A DNA stretch of 64,000 nucleotides from Devosia rhodophyticola (GCF_028816475.1 NZ_CP118247.1:3278001-3342000); one strand, 5' to 3'. Numbered from the stretch's first letter, positions 26,877 to 37,887 are shown. The notes: a model not told the origin generated them from the sequence alone. Numbers and translations are program-made.

Positions 26877-27068
26877 TTGATAGTCTCCTTTGGTTACAAG
26901 ACTATATCTAGTGGTGCGCACCCGATTTGAGCAGGGGTATATTGTTCAATAGAGCCATGCGCGGCCTGCAAGCCTTTAACCAATGCCGTTCATTCCGCGT
27001 TAACAATGTCCCAAATGCAAGGCCGCCGGACTTGATCCAGCGGCCCAATTTGCAATTGGTGGCAAAGG

Positions 27069-27330
27069 TCAGCGGTCGAACAGACCGCGTGCCATTTTTG
27101 AGAAATCTGGACCCGAAAGTCCCAAAAGGTCGGCATCACGTGTGGATGGTACGTCCATTTCCCGCAGCGTTTGCTTGATGTCGACTAGGCGCTTGACGCG
27201 CCAGACAGCACGGACAAACATTGGAAAATCCTCGAAAATTTCAACACCCCATAGTTGGGTGATTTGTTCAGGATCACCATACCCAAGCAGGCAAGTGAGC
27301 CATGTTGCGTATGCATGCCCAATTCGTCAT
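27069..27330 (-). pseudogene. Possible small gene after uvrA, broken by one base
   Basis: From a stop at 27069-27071 the minus strand stays open for 85 codons with a protein-like product (GDPEQITQLWGVEIFEDF ... GLFDR), but no ATG, GTG or TTG begins it. In a second frame an ATG at 27330, with AGGA upstream and 25 bases past the uvrA stop, encodes MTNWACIRNMAHLPAWVW and then a stop. Removing one G from the GGG run near 27288-27290 joins the two into an 85-88-residue soluble protein running through HLPAWYGDPEQ. I do not recognise the family. The gene may be frameshifted, misread, or a chance open frame. An internal ATG at 27221 would give only 50 residues. Confidence 0.45.
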
Positions 27331-27355
27331 CGCGACGATGATCCTGGCAGCCGAT

Positions 27356-30250
27356 CTATTCGGCCGCGTCGCGCTCAAACTGGTGCCGACGACCTATCAC
27401 CTCCTTGAGGAAGCGGCCGGTATGGGAACGCGGATTTGCGGCGATGTCTTCGGGCGTGCCAACGCCCACAATTTCGCCACCACCGTCGCCGCCTTCCGGC
27501 CCCAGATCAATTACCCAGTCTGCCGTCTTGATGACTTCAAGATTGTGCTCGATGACGATGACGGTATTGCCGCCCGCCACCAGCTCATGAAGAACATCCA
27601 AGAGTTTGGCCACGTCGTGAAAGTGCAGGCCCGTGGTGGGCTCGTCCAGCATATAGAGAGTTCGTCCCGTGGCGCGTTTGCTCAGTTCCTTGCTGAGTTT
27701 GACGCGCTGCGCCTCACCACCAGATAGGGTTGTTGCAGGCTGGCCGACCTTGACGTAGCCCAAACCCACACGCTGGAGCGTCGCGAATTTATCGCGAATA
27801 GAGGGCACGGCGGCGAAAAATTCGGCGCCTTCGTCAATGGTCATGTCCAAAATGTCGGAGATGGACTTGCCCTTGAACTGAACCTCCAGCGTTTCGCGAT
27901 TATAGCGTTTGCCCTTACAGACATCGCAGGTGACATAAACGTCTGGCAAGAAGTGCATTTCAATCTTGAGCACGCCATCGCCTTCGCATTTGGCGCAGCG
28001 CCCGCCCTTCACATTGAAGGAGAACCGTCCGGGACCGTAGCCGCGGGTTTTCGATTCCGGCAGGCCAGCGAACCATTCGCGGAGCGGCGTGAAGGCGCCG
28101 GTGTAGGTCGCGGGGTTGGAGCGCGGGGTGCGGCCGATCGGCGACTGGTCAATGTCGATGACCTTATCCAGAAATTCCAAGCCGGTCAGGCTATCGTGTG
28201 GCGCGGGAATAACGCGGGCGCCGTTTAACCGTCGTGCAATCGTCTGATACATAGTGTCGATCATCAAGGTCGATTTGCCGCCGCCTGAAACGCCGGTGAT
28301 AGCGACGAACATTCCCAACGGCACATCCACGGAAACGTTCTTGAGATTGTTGCCCGTCGCACCTTTAAGGCTCAATTTTCGCGATGGCGATGGTTCCCGG
28401 CGTACGGCGGGCATGGGGATGCCCATGCGACCCGATAAATACTTGCCGGTAATACTGTCTGGATGGTTGATGATATCTTCGGGAGAGCCCTCAGCAACGA
28501 TATGGCCGCCATGCACGCCAGCGCCGGGACCAATGTCCAGAACGTAATCTGCGGTCAAAATAGCGTCTTCGTCGTGCTCGACCACGATCACTGTGTTACC
28601 GATGTCGCGCAGGCGCCGCAGCGTAACCAGCAATTGGGCATTGTCGCGTTGATGCAGGCCGATTGAGGGCTCGTCCAGCACGTAAAGCACGCCGGTAAGG
28701 CCGGAACCAATCTGGCTGGCCAAACGGATGCGCTGACTTTCGCCGCCCGACAATGAACCAGAATTTCGCGCCAGGGTGAGGTAGTCCAGTCCGACGTCGT
28801 TGAGAAAATTGAGGCGTTCACGAATTTCCTTGAGGATGCGTTCCCCAATGGTTGCCTGAGTTGGCGTCAGTTTGGCCAGCAGTGTGTCGAACCACTCCGC
28901 GCTCTTGCGAATGGACTTTTCAGTAACCTGACCAATATGCAGACCATCGATCTTGACGGCCTGCGCCTCGGGCTTGAGCCGGTAACCATCGCAGGCAACG
29001 CAGGGGGCCGAAGACATGTATTTTTCGATTTCTTCGCGCATGCCTGCGCTTTCGGTTTCCTTGTAGCGCCGCTCAAGGTTGCCAATAACGCCTTCAAAGG
29101 GCTTGGTTGTCTTGTACTGGCGCAAGCCATCGTCATAGACAAAATTAATCGGCGTCTTGCCGGTACCGTAAAGTACTGCTTCCTGAACGTCTGCGTCGAG
29201 CTCGTTCCAGGCGGTCCCTGTCGATGCGCCGAAATGTCGGGTCACTGCTTGCAGCGTCTGCTGATAATAAGGAGCAGATGTCTTGGACCAGGGCAAAATC
29301 GCCCCATCGCGCAGCGACAGCGTGTTGTCGGGCACGATCATGTCGCGGTCGATTTTCTTCTCAGTCCCCAGACCGTCACATACGGGACAGGCGCCGAACG
29401 GGTTGTTGAACGAAAACAGGCGCGGTTCGATTTCCGTAATGGTAAAGCCGGAAACAGGGCAGGCAAATTTTTCCGAGAGGGTGATCTGTCTGGCGGTACC
29501 GTCGGCCTCGGTTTCGTCGGCAAATTCGATCAGCGCAATGCCATCGGCAAGCTTTAGTGCTGTTTCAAAACTTTCGGCCAGCCGCCCACCGATATCCTCG
29601 GAAACAACAAGACGGTCAACGACCACCTCAACATCATGCTTTATCTTCTTGTCGAGATGTGGAGCATCCTCGATTTCGTGGAACTGGCCATCGATCTTGA
29701 CGCGTTGAAAGCCTTTACGCATCAGGTCGGCAAGTTCTTTTTTATACTCGCCCTTTCGGCCGCGGATCATTGGGGCAAGCAGATAGATGCGGGTACCCCC
29801 GGGAAGCTCCAGTACCTTGTCGACCATTTGCGACACGGTCTGGCTTTCAATGGGCAAGCCTGTGGCGGGAGAATAGGGCACGCCGACGCGGGCAAAAAGC
29901 AGGCGCAGATAGTCATAAATCTCGGTAACGGTGCCTACCGTCGAGCGGGGATTGCGCGAGGTGGTTTTTTGCTCAATTGAAATGGCCGGGGACAGCCCCT
30001 CGATATGCTCGACATCTGGCTTTTGCATCATTTCAAGGAATTGACGCGCGTAGGCAGAAAGGCTCTCCACATAGCGCCGCTGGCCTTCGGCATAGATGGT
30101 ATCAAATGCCAGGGAAGACTTTCCCGACCCGGACAGGCCAGTCATGACGATCAGGCTATCGCGGGGCAGCTTGACGTCGATGCCCTTGAGATTGTGCTCA
30201 CGCGCGCCGCGAATGATGAGTTCACGATTTTGGCTGGGCTTTGTGGTCAT
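27356..30250 (-). CDS. uvrA: Excinuclease ABC subunit A
   Basis: A 964-residue DNA damage sensor of nucleotide excision repair. It has two ABC ATPase modules, with Walker A motifs GLSGSGKSS and GVSGGGKST and signatures LSGGESQR and LSGGEAQR. Zinc-binding CPVC...C and CAKC...CDVC clusters are present, as is the UvrB-binding insertion. The start at 30250 gives [21 protein letters not shown], the usual UvrA opening; the frame extends upstream but the extra residues look non-coding. The leader is about 195 bases long and leads back to a promoter overlapping an SOS box at 30446-30460. ssb diverges from the same region. Confidence 0.97.
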   Translation of the reverse strand: MTTKPSQNRELIIRGAREHNLKGIDVKLPRDSLIVMTGLSGSGKSSLAFDTIYAEGQRRYVESLSAYARQFLEMMQKPDVEHIEGLSPAISIEQKTTSRNPRSTVGTVTEIYDYLRLLFARVGVPYSPATGLPIESQTVSQMVDKVLELPGGTRIYLLAPMIRGRKGEYKKELADLMRKGFQRVKIDGQFHEIEDAPHLDKKIKHDVEVVVDRLVVSEDIGGRLAESFETALKLADGIALIEFADETEADGTARQITLSEKFACPVSGFTITEIEPRLFSFNNPFGACPVCDGLGTEKKIDRDMIVPDNTLSLRDGAILPWSKTSAPYYQQTLQAVTRHFGASTGTAWNELDADVQEAVLYGTGKTPINFVYDDGLRQYKTTKPFEGVIGNLERRYKETESAGMREEIEKYMSSAPCVACDGYRLKPEAQAVKIDGLHIGQVTEKSIRKSAEWFDTLLAKLTPTQATIGERILKEIRERLNFLNDVGLDYLTLARNSGSLSGGESQRIRLASQIGSGLTGVLYVLDEPSIGLHQRDNAQLLVTLRRLRDIGNTVIVVEHDEDAILTADYVLDIGPGAGVHGGHIVAEGSPEDIINHPDSITGKYLSGRMGIPMPAVRREPSPSRKLSLKGATGNNLKNVSVDVPLGMFVAITGVSGGGKSTLMIDTMYQTIARRLNGARVIPAPHDSLTGLEFLDKVIDIDQSPIGRTPRSNPATYTGAFTPLREWFAGLPESKTRGYGPGRFSFNVKGGRCAKCEGDGVLKIEMHFLPDVYVTCDVCKGKRYNRETLEVQFKGKSISDILDMTIDEGAEFFAAVPSIRDKFATLQRVGLGYVKVGQPATTLSGGEAQRVKLSKELSKRATGRTLYMLDEPTTGLHFHDVAKLLDVLHELVAGGNTVIVIEHNLEVIKTADWVIDLGPEGGDGGGEIVGVGTPEDIAANPRSHTGRFLKEVIGRRHQFERDAAE

Positions 30251-30445
30251 CTTTTTTCCGTGGCTTAGATTTTTGGGGTGCGGGCCGCACCGGCGCGGCG
30301 GTACCCAGCCAGCTTCGCTGCAAGGCAATCGTTCAAATAGGCGCGGCATACAGCACAGACAAGCGTAGTGTGCCGAACAATGTTCAGATCACTCTCACCA
30401 TATAGTGTCCGTCAAAATTGGCCAGACGGCGTCGCTGCATTCATG

Positions 30446-30460
30446 GAACATAAGCAGAAC
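30446..30460. promoter_or_regulatory. SOS (LexA) box, uvrA side
   Basis: GAAC-N7-GAAC (GAACATAAGCAGAAC), the reverse form of the alphaproteobacterial LexA consensus GTTC-N7-GTTC. It overlaps the -10 region of the leftward promoter I assign to uvrA. Confidence 0.8.
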
Positions 30461-30477
30461 AATTAGGAGTCGGTCAA
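30448..30477 (-). promoter_or_regulatory. Predicted promoter of uvrA
   Basis: Reading leftward, TTGACC (30477-30472), an 18-base spacer and TTATGT (30453-30448) resemble a sigma-70 promoter. The SOS box lies across the -10 element, so bound LexA should block it. Confidence 0.5.
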
Positions 30478-30511
30478 GTGCTGATATCTGTAGCCTAGAT
30501 TCAAATGTACA

Positions 30512-30540
30512 TTGACTCGCACGCGCAATGGAACATAAAA
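30512..30540 (+). promoter_or_regulatory. Predicted promoter of ssb
   Basis: TTGACT (30512-30517), a 17-base spacer and ATAAAA (30535-30540) form a good sigma-70-type promoter. The SOS box at 30531-30545 covers the -10 element. The leader to the ssb start is about 200 bases. Confidence 0.55.
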
Positions 30541-30545
30541 TGAAC
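30531..30545. promoter_or_regulatory. SOS (LexA) box, ssb side
   Basis: A second exact GAAC-N7-GAAC site (GAACATAAAATGAAC), 85 bases from the first. Its first six bases after the conserved quartet (ATAA) match those of the other box. The placement over the ssb -10 element supports direct repression of ssb by LexA. Confidence 0.8.
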
Positions 30546-30750
30546 AAAATTCGGTTCTGTCTGAAGCCGACGCCGTGAATGGCTTGTTCACAACCTGCAT
30601 TTTCTGGCACTTTTGGGGCAGAGCCAAGGTAAGGTGGGGACAAGGCTCAAAGCTACCGCGGCGCGTGTTCGAGACGCGATTCAGTCGGGGCGAAAGCAAA
30701 ATTCAGACCCCCGGCCAAGGGACACGGGGTTATCGCGAAAGGACATCACC

Positions 30751-31245
30751 ATGGCGGGAAGCGTCAATAAAGTCATTCTGGTCGGCAATCTCGGCGCAGA
30801 TCCCGATGTGCGCAGCATGACGAACGGCGGCAAGGTGGTAAATCTGTCGATTGCCACATCGGAACGTTGGAAAGATCGCAATTCAGGAGAACAGCGTGAA
30901 CGGACCGAATGGCATCGCGTTGTAATTTTTTCGGAAGGGCTGGCCCGGGTAGCGGAAAGCTATTTGAAGAAGGGGTCCAAGGTATACATCGAAGGCCAAT
31001 TGCAGACGCGCAAGTGGCAGGATCAGAGCGGACAGGACAAATATTCCACTGAAGTTGTCCTGCAGGGCTTCAATTCTAACCTTACGCTGCTTGACAGTCG
31101 CGGCGATGGGGACAGCGCTGGTGGGGGCGATGGCGGATTCCGCGGTGCTCGTCCGACCGAGAATGCTGGGGGCGGGGGACGCCGACCAGCTGCAAATGCG
31201 CCAGCATTCGAGTCTGGCGGTATGGACGACGATATTCCGTTCTAG
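30751..31245 (+). CDS. ssb: Single-stranded DNA-binding protein
   Basis: A 164-residue SSB. The OB-fold starts [19 protein letters not shown] and continues through [15 protein letters not shown] and TEWHRVVIF to about residue 110. A glycine-rich disordered linker and the acidic tip DDDIPF follow, which recruits repair and replication proteins. The start at 30751 has AAAGGA seven bases upstream; the frame continues upstream but the extra residues are leader sequence. It diverges from uvrA under apparent SOS control and ends in a hairpin terminator. Confidence 0.97.
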   Translation: MAGSVNKVILVGNLGADPDVRSMTNGGKVVNLSIATSERWKDRNSGEQRERTEWHRVVIFSEGLARVAESYLKKGSKVYIEGQLQTRKWQDQSGQDKYSTEVVLQGFNSNLTLLDSRGDGDSAGGGDGGFRGARPTENAGGGGRRPAANAPAFESGGMDDDIPF

Positions 31246-31272
31246 TACAGCGGCGTCAGCCCAATTATATGG

Positions 31273-31294
31273 GCGGCCAAACGGCCGCTCTTTT
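31273..31294 (+). terminator. Terminator after ssb
   Basis: GCGGCC-AAAC-GGCCGC is followed by TCTTTT. It sits between the convergent ends of ssb and the secreted protein gene. Confidence 0.7.
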
Positions 31295-31313
31295 CATTTG
31301 TCGGTTGGACCGA

Positions 31314-31847
31314 TCACTGTGTGAACGGAATGTTGGCGCGGATTTTTTCGCCGCTTTCCACATACTCAACCTGAAACCGGACGTTGATCTTGCCGCTATC
31401 GAGCGCGATTTGTGCAGTGACAGTCACATCTTTGCCATTGGGGCCGTCTTCGCGGTCCCGCTCGTGCAGGTCGAATACGATGCTGCCATTGCGCTCCTGG
31501 CCGACGGCAATGCCACTAAAACGCGCGTTGGACGTCATGGCTGCCTCGAAACGGCTCTTGTCGGCGATATAGGCGAGGGTGCCTTTCAGGGCCAGGTTGT
31601 TACCGGCGACGACGCAGCGTCCCGAATAATTGACCTTGTCGCCATTTCCTTGCGTCAGTGAAAGGCGGCAAACGACCAGTTCGGTGTTTTTCCCTGTCAA
31701 TGTGCCGCGCCCACGCCAGTCACCAATGTATGATTTGAGCAGGGCAACATCGCCCGGCGCTGCAGTCACCGGTGTTGCGTAGGCAGCGCCAGCGACCAAC
31801 ATTCCCACCATGGCGATTGATCGTGCCAAGGCACCAAGAAATTTCAT
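31314..31847 (-). CDS. Secreted protein of unknown function
   Basis: A 177-residue protein with a clear signal peptide (MKFLGALARSIAMVGMLVAG, likely cut near VTAA). The start at 31847 is favoured by GGGAGA about ten bases upstream; another ATG at 31856 lies too close to that site. The mature part looks like a beta-rich lipocalin-like fold with a GDWRGRG motif near its start, seen in other small proteins of this order. Two cysteines (VVCRLSL and SGRCVV) may form a disulfide. I cannot assign a function. It lies 121 bases downstream of the MMPL exporter on the same strand, so a shared transcript is possible. Confidence 0.7.
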   Translation of the reverse strand: MKFLGALARSIAMVGMLVAGAAYATPVTAAPGDVALLKSYIGDWRGRGTLTGKNTELVVCRLSLTQGNGDKVNYSGRCVVAGNNLALKGTLAYIADKSRFEAAMTSNARFSGIAVGQERNGSIVFDLHERDREDGPNGKDVTVTAQIALDSGKINVRFQVEYVESGEKIRANIPFTQ

Positions 31848-31968
31848 GTCGACCATTCTCCCTGGGTCAATATCCCGCATGGCAGTTTCGTTGGCCGTTC
31901 TAGCAAATTTTTGAATCTCTTGCCCAGTGGATCCGGCCAAATTGAACGCCGCAACTTATTCTCGATGA

Positions 31969-34317
31969 TCATGTTTTTTCGGATGGTATGGCTTGCCTGT
32001 GAGCCCGATCACCCAATCGAACGCGAAGTCGCCCCAATGGATTAAAAAATTTTCTACCCGACATCAAAATTGCCGGGAGCATGAACAAATCACCAATCAG
32101 GGCGAGTGCCAGCGACAGCACAAACAATGTACCGAACAGCGCCACTTGGGGCAGTTCCGAGAAGGCAACAATGACGGTTCCTGTGCACAGGATAACGGTA
32201 GTCGCCACGATGGCACCGCCAATTCGGAACAATGTGTTTTTGACCGCTTCTTCGTGATTGTGTTGATGATCGCGACGACTATGCACGTAATGGGCGAGGA
32301 AATGGATGGTGTCGTTGACGGCGATTCCGAAAGCGATTGTCAGGGCGATCACTGTGGTTAGTTGCAACCCGGACCCGCTGAACCACAAATAGGCCTCGGT
32401 TCCGAGGATGGGAAAGAGATTGGGCAGGATGGAAACCAGAGCAATGCGGAGCGACTGAAAAGCCAAGCCGATCAGAAGAATGTTGATCAGCACGCTTATG
32501 GCCAGCGAAATCTGTAGAGATCGCACGATATCGTCCGTCGCAAAGGTGGTCATGACGCGGAAACCACCCACCTCGGCATTGGGGATCCCTGCAGCGCGGA
32601 TTTTTGTTTCGAGCCGATCTACCAGATCGGCAAGCTTTCCACTTTTGAGAATTGTCGGCATGAAGCCGGTAACCAGCGCCTGTGAGCCGTCGTCGGTAAC
32701 GAAGCGCCGACGCATGAAAGGGCCCACAGCATCAAGAACCTGTGCCCGGCTAAATCCGCTTTGTGTGTAGTTGCTCATGCTGGCGGCGGAGATGACTTTG
32801 TTCACCCCCAACTCATGCTCAAGAATTTGATGCACGGTTCGGATCATCTCAAAATCACCGGGACCGATATCGGGGTCGTTTTCCTGCAGCGGTACGCGCA
32901 CATAGATCGGGGCAACGCCACCAACGCCGGTGTCTATTTCTTCGGCGGTTTGCATGGCCGTGGAGTTCTTGGCCATGAAATCTTCAAGGGCGAACCTGGG
33001 CTCGATCAGAAAGAAGGGAATAAACAGCAGAATTACAGTTATTGCCGACAGCACTGTCAGTGGGCGGCCGTATTTCCTGGCCAGCTTCCAGGCGACCGGG
33101 ATCGGCGCATTCAGTGCGAAATTGGGCGATCTTGGCAATTTGAAACCAAGCCTCAACGCGGTTCTAAGCAAAACCGGCAGCACCGTCATCATGCAGATAA
33201 ACATGATTGCGCTGCCAACGGCGCCGGCAATCGAAAATTCCTCGACGCCGCGACCGGGCGAAAAATACAGCGAGGTAAAGGCCACAAGCGTCGTTAGAGT
33301 GGTGAGCGCCGTGGCTGGCCCAACCAACCTGAGGGTGGCATCAACGGCGTCGTAGGGATCCATGCCATCACGCCAATTGGCCAGCCAATTGAAGATAAAG
33401 AACATGCTCTCAGCGAAAGCCATCACAACCACCAGTGTCGTGACGATGATGGTCAGGAATGAAAACGAACCAAACATCATGATCACGGAGCCAATGGACC
33501 AGATGACGGCAATCAACGGGGTTGTAGCGACCAGAATTGCGCCAAAGAAGGACCGGAGGGCGAAAAACGCAATGAGCGAACCGATGGTGAACCCGTAGAT
33601 AGTGAACTTGATTTGATCGTTGACGGCGGCGTCGAGCATTTCTGAAGTCCAGATTGGCGGACCGGTCAACTCTATCTGCAGGTTCGCGCTCTGATATTGC
33701 GCCGCCAACGCACGCAGGCTGGCCAACATCTCTTTTGTGCCACCATCCTTGCTCAGTTCGGAATTGGGAAACATGATGAGCACAACGCCAGTCAGGTCCG
33801 GCGTGATCAGATTGCGCATCATTGGATCGTTCTGCTGCAGATCGGCAAGAGCGTTTGCCACATGGGCTTTGTCAGTCATTCCTTCGGGCACCGCGGGCAT
33901 TGACCCGCCAGTGCCGTCGGGTTTGCGCAGCGTGAATGGCGACATGGTGCCGTCAGCGAAATCGTTCAGTTCGAGATCGAAGGCCAGGTTGCGCACCTGC
34001 TCCAAAACCGTGGGGTCCGTCAGTTGGTCGGAATGGACCAGAACGTAGATGTCGTTTTCAAAGGTGCCAAACGTATCGGCCAGTCGTTGATACGCATCGA
34101 AATAGTGACCCGAATTGGCATAGACGCGCAGAAGGTTGCCATCAACATTGGCTTTTGGGAGCTGGAAAGCGCAGAGGAGGGTAAATGCGAGTACGCAAAG
34201 CGCCATGATGCGCGGAAAACGCAAAGTGGCGAGACCGAGATACTCAAGGCCAAATCCAATCGAGCGTTCAAGCGTCAAAATGCGCTGCAGGCGCGCGATC
34301 AAGGATTTTTGGCGCAA
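31969..34317 (-). CDS. MMPL/RND-family transporter
   Basis: A 782-residue polytopic membrane protein of the MMPL branch of the RND superfamily. It has two repeats, each with one helix, a large periplasmic loop and a bundle of five helices; the second bundle contains TIAFGIAVNDTIHFLAHY, the usual MMPL motif. The relatives export or move lipids and include hopanoid transporters. The start is a TTG at 34317 with AAAGGAG ten bases upstream, a good site that supports this rare codon. It diverges from gyrA. Neither a membrane fusion protein nor an outer-membrane partner is nearby, and the substrate is unknown. Confidence 0.88.
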   Translation of the reverse strand: MRQKSLIARLQRILTLERSIGFGLEYLGLATLRFPRIMALCVLAFTLLCAFQLPKANVDGNLLRVYANSGHYFDAYQRLADTFGTFENDIYVLVHSDQLTDPTVLEQVRNLAFDLELNDFADGTMSPFTLRKPDGTGGSMPAVPEGMTDKAHVANALADLQQNDPMMRNLITPDLTGVVLIMFPNSELSKDGGTKEMLASLRALAAQYQSANLQIELTGPPIWTSEMLDAAVNDQIKFTIYGFTIGSLIAFFALRSFFGAILVATTPLIAVIWSIGSVIMMFGSFSFLTIIVTTLVVVMAFAESMFFIFNWLANWRDGMDPYDAVDATLRLVGPATALTTLTTLVAFTSLYFSPGRGVEEFSIAGAVGSAIMFICMMTVLPVLLRTALRLGFKLPRSPNFALNAPIPVAWKLARKYGRPLTVLSAITVILLFIPFFLIEPRFALEDFMAKNSTAMQTAEEIDTGVGGVAPIYVRVPLQENDPDIGPGDFEMIRTVHQILEHELGVNKVISAASMSNYTQSGFSRAQVLDAVGPFMRRRFVTDDGSQALVTGFMPTILKSGKLADLVDRLETKIRAAGIPNAEVGGFRVMTTFATDDIVRSLQISLAISVLINILLIGLAFQSLRIALVSILPNLFPILGTEAYLWFSGSGLQLTTVIALTIAFGIAVNDTIHFLAHYVHSRRDHQHNHEEAVKNTLFRIGGAIVATTVILCTGTVIVAFSELPQVALFGTLFVLSLALALIGDLFMLPAILMSGRKFFNPLGRLRVRLGDRAHRQAIPSEKT

Positions 34318-34473
34318 CGGCTCGAATCTCCTTTTGTGGCCCTCAGAACAGAATTGGTAGGTGGTAAAGTCGGCGCCGTCCAGCGGGCGCGGACAGCAGC
34401 CATGGCAATCCTTGGCATTGTGGTGCGGAATCGCCTATAGGATATGCATGTTGGCCAACCAAGAATCAGCCCA

Positions 34474-37266
34474 GTGACAGATCAGCCAGAAGCCGGAAGC
34501 GGTTCGTCTCCTTCCGATATCGAGAACATCTCCATTACCGACGAAATGCGCAAATCATATCTCGATTACGCCATGAGCGTGATTGTGAGTCGCGCGCTGC
34601 CGGATGTCCGGGATGGTTTGAAGCCGGTGCATCGGCGAATTCTCTTCTCGATGAGTGAGAATGGCTACGAATGGAACAAAGCCTATCGCAAATCTGCGCG
34701 TGTCGTGGGTGATGTGATTGGTAAATATCACCCCCATGGCGATCAATCGGTCTACATGGCCCTGGTACGCATGGCGCAGGATTTTTCAATGGGACTGATG
34801 CTCATTGATGGGCAGGGAAATTTTGGATCGGTCGACGGCGATATGCCTGCTGCGATGCGCTATACTGAAGTGCGCATGGAGCGGGTCACTAATACCCTGC
34901 TGGACGATCTAGACAAGGACACGGTTAATTTCCGTGAAAACTATGACGGCTCGGAAAAAGAGCCAGTGGTGTTGCCGGCGCGGTTCCCCAATATGCTGGT
35001 CAATGGCGGCGGCGGCATTGCTGTTGGCATGGCGACCAATATTCCGACGCACAATCTGGGTGAAGTGATTGATGCAGCGCTGATGCTCATCGGTAATCCG
35101 GATGCAACTGTCGATGAATTGATGGATGTGTTACCCGGTCCCGATTTCCCAACGGCGGGACTGATTTTGGGGCGTCACGGAATTCGCTCCGCCTACGAGA
35201 CGGGGCGCGGGTCGGTGATGATGCGCGGTCGCGTAGTCATCGAAGAGGTGCGCAAAGAGCGCGAAGCCTTGATCATCACCGAGATACCTTATCAGGTGAA
35301 CAAGGCCTCGATGGTTGAAAAGATCGCTGAACTGGTGCGTGACAAGCGTATCGAAGGCATTGCCGACATGCGCGACGAGAGTGATCGCAACGGCATGCGC
35401 GTCGTGGTCGAGATCAAGCGTGATGCCTTGCCCGACGTCGTGTTGAACCAGCTTTATCGCTTTACTCCGCTGCAGTCTTCATTCGGGTGCAATTTTGTTG
35501 CGCTCAACGGCGGCAAGCCGCAGTTGATGAACCTGCGGGAAATTTTGACAGCGTTTGTAGCCTTCCGTGAGGAAGTGGTGACGCGGCGTGCGCGGTTCCT
35601 CTTGAACAAGGCGCGTGACCGCGCCCACATCCTGGTTGGTCTGGGCGTTGCTGTTGCCAATATCGACGAGGTTATTGCTTTGATTCGTACCGCGCCCGAT
35701 CCGGCGACGGCGCGGCAGCAGTTGATGACGCGGAACTGGCCGGCTCATGATGTGGCGCCGCTGATTGCGCTGATCGACGACCCGCGCCACCGGATCAATG
35801 AAGATGGCACGTTCAACCTCTCAGAGGAGCAGGCGCGAGCCATTCTGGAATTACGTCTGGCGCGGTTGACCGCTCTGGGGCGCGATGAAATTGGCGAGGA
35901 ACTCAACGGATTGGGCGTTGAAATCGCCGATTATCTGGAAATTTTGCGATCCCGCGAACGGGTAATTGCCATTATCCGCGACGATCTGACGGCGATCAAA
36001 GAGCAGTTCGCTTATCCTCGTAGAACCGAAATCACCGACAGCGCTGCTGATTTTGATGATGAAGATCTAATCGCGCGCGAAGACATGGTGGTTACGGTCA
36101 CTCATGGCGGCTACATCAAGCGGGTGCCGCTGTCGACCTACCGTGCACAAAATCGTGGGGGCAAAGGGCGTTCGGGTATGTCGACGCGCGACGAGGATTT
36201 CGTGTCGCGGTTGTTTGTTGCAAACACTCACACGCCGGTTCTGTTCTTCACGTCGCGCGGTATCGTTTACAAGCTCAAGGTTTGGCGTTTGCCGATCGCG
36301 GCACCGCAAGCCCGTGGCAAGGCATTGATCAACATCCTTCCGCTGGAGCAGGGGGAGCGGATCACCTCGATCATGCCTTTGCCTGAGGATGAAAGCAGTT
36401 GGTCCGATCTGGACATCATGTTTGCCACAACGCGCGGTACGGTCCGCCGGAATTCCTTGGCCGATTTTGTCGAAGTACGCCAAAACGGCAAAATCGCCAT
36501 GAAACTGGATGAAGGCGATGGCATTGTTGGTGTCGACACGTGCTCTGCCAGCGATGATGTGTTGCTGACCACTGCGCTGGGACAGGCGATCCGCTTCCAG
36601 GTTGGCGATGTTCGCGTCTTTAAGGGGCGCGACTCCATGGGCGTCCGTGGCATCCAGCTGGCAAGCGGCGACAAGGTCATTTCCATGGCCATCCTGCACC
36701 ATTTTGAGGCGGTATCGGACGAACGATCTGCCTACCTCAAGATGAGCAGGGCGGTTCGCGGCGAGGCGGAAAACGAAGAGACCGCCGCAGACGATAGCGA
36801 CGAGACAACCGTTTCGGGTGAGTTGAGCCAGGAACGGTACGTGGCAATGAGTGCGGCCGAACAGTTCATCCTAACGGTATCAGAGAATGGCTACGGCAAG
36901 CGTACGTCCAGCCATGAATATCGCATTACCGGACGCGGCGGCAAAGGCATCGTGGCGATGGCGGTCAACAAGCGGAACGGTTCGTTGATTGCCTCCTTCC
37001 CGGTTTCGCCGGAAGACCAAATTATGCTGGTGACCGATGCGGGACAGATGACCCGTATGCCGGTCGAAGGCAAAAAGCCGATCCGTATCGTATCGCGCGG
37101 CTCGCAGGGCGTTATCGTATTCGATACGGCCGAACGCGAGAAAGTCGTCTCGGTGGAACGGATCAGCGAGCCGGACGAGGATGAGGTTGAAGACGAAAAT
37201 TCAGAGGCCGAAAATCCAGAGGCCAAAGGTGATCCGGAAACGCCGGACGAGCCCACCGCAGAGTGA
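34474..37266 (+). CDS. gyrA: DNA gyrase subunit A
   Basis: Type II topoisomerase subunit of about 930 residues that cuts and passes DNA to introduce negative supercoils. The breakage-reunion domain contains [16 protein letters not shown], the catalytic tyrosine Y130 in AMRYTEVRM, and a C-terminal six-bladed propeller with the GyrA box [11 protein letters not shown] chose the GTG at 34474 because the product then begins like other GyrA proteins; an in-frame ATG at 34444 is possible. The quinolone-site segment reads [17 protein letters not shown]. The C-terminal 45 residues are acidic. It is followed by a strong terminator. Confidence 0.96.
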   Translation: MTDQPEAGSGSSPSDIENISITDEMRKSYLDYAMSVIVSRALPDVRDGLKPVHRRILFSMSENGYEWNKAYRKSARVVGDVIGKYHPHGDQSVYMALVRMAQDFSMGLMLIDGQGNFGSVDGDMPAAMRYTEVRMERVTNTLLDDLDKDTVNFRENYDGSEKEPVVLPARFPNMLVNGGGGIAVGMATNIPTHNLGEVIDAALMLIGNPDATVDELMDVLPGPDFPTAGLILGRHGIRSAYETGRGSVMMRGRVVIEEVRKEREALIITEIPYQVNKASMVEKIAELVRDKRIEGIADMRDESDRNGMRVVVEIKRDALPDVVLNQLYRFTPLQSSFGCNFVALNGGKPQLMNLREILTAFVAFREEVVTRRARFLLNKARDRAHILVGLGVAVANIDEVIALIRTAPDPATARQQLMTRNWPAHDVAPLIALIDDPRHRINEDGTFNLSEEQARAILELRLARLTALGRDEIGEELNGLGVEIADYLEILRSRERVIAIIRDDLTAIKEQFAYPRRTEITDSAADFDDEDLIAREDMVVTVTHGGYIKRVPLSTYRAQNRGGKGRSGMSTRDEDFVSRLFVANTHTPVLFFTSRGIVYKLKVWRLPIAAPQARGKALINILPLEQGERITSIMPLPEDESSWSDLDIMFATTRGTVRRNSLADFVEVRQNGKIAMKLDEGDGIVGVDTCSASDDVLLTTALGQAIRFQVGDVRVFKGRDSMGVRGIQLASGDKVISMAILHHFEAVSDERSAYLKMSRAVRGEAENEETAADDSDETTVSGELSQERYVAMSAAEQFILTVSENGYGKRTSSHEYRITGRGGKGIVAMAVNKRNGSLIASFPVSPEDQIMLVTDAGQMTRMPVEGKKPIRIVSRGSQGVIVFDTAEREKVVSVERISEPDEDEVEDENSEAENPEAKGDPETPDEPTAE

Positions 37267-37275
37267 ATTTGAGAT

Positions 37276-37303
37276 CGGGCTCCTTTTTGGAGCCCGTTTT
37301 TTT
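37276..37303 (+). terminator. Terminator after gyrA
   Basis: CGGGCTCC-TTTTT-GGAGCCCG is followed by seven T residues. This is the clearest intrinsic terminator in the window. It lies just before the end of the convergent purN. Confidence 0.9.
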
Positions 37304-37305
37304 GC

Positions 37306-37887
37306 CTAGCTCAACGCGCCCGATGCCAGCAGGCGCAACGCCTCCGGGTAAATTCGATGTTCCTCGACCAGAATGCGGGCCGCTAGCGTTTCCGGTGTGT
37401 CACCGGGAAGGACCGGCACTTGTGCCTGAAGTATCGTGGGCCCTTCATCAAGGCCGGGCGTCACAAAGTGCACAGTGCAACCGTGCACTGAAGCGCCATC
37501 GGCCAGCGCGCGCGCGTGGGTGTCGAGTCCTCGATAGAGCGGCAAGAGCGAGGGGTGGATATTGATAAGCCGACCGGCCCAATGCAGCGTAAATTCGGGC
37601 GTCAGCATGCGCATGAAGCCTGCGAGGCAGACGATGTCGACATGCCATTCTTCGAGTTTTTGCGTGAGCGCCAAGTCGAAGGCCTCACGGCTTTCAAATT
37701 GGCTTTGGGCCAACGAGAAAGTTTTGAGGCCGTGGGATGATGCGATTTTCAAACCCGGCGCTGCCGCGCGGTTCGACCCGACGCCGACTATTTCGGCGGG
37801 GTAGTCGGCTGATTTGCAAGCGTCGATAAGCGCAGACATATTTGAGCCGCGTCCTGATATCAGAATGGCGACGCGCTTCTTGCTCAC
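37306..37887 (-). CDS. purN: Phosphoribosylglycinamide formyltransferase
   Basis: A 193-residue GAR transformylase, the third step of purine synthesis, using 10-formyltetrahydrofolate. Motifs visible are [11 protein letters not shown] near the start, the loop LAGFMRML, and the catalytic [13 protein letters not shown] asparagine-histidine-aspartate set with the later VTPGLDEGP. The GTG start overlaps the purM stop by four bases. The gene is full length for the family. Confidence 0.96.
   Translation of the reverse strand: MSKKRVAILISGRGSNMSALIDACKSADYPAEIVGVGSNRAAAPGLKIASSHGLKTFSLAQSQFESREAFDLALTQKLEEWHVDIVCLAGFMRMLTPEFTLHWAGRLINIHPSLLPLYRGLDTHARALADGASVHGCTVHFVTPGLDEGPTILQAQVPVLPGDTPETLAARILVEEHRIYPEALRLLASGALS

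Noticed and set aside
30375..30385. GAACAATGTTC palindrome near the uvrA leader
   Set aside because: The half-sites are inverted with a three-base spacer, unlike the direct-repeat N7 LexA site, so I do not call it an SOS box.
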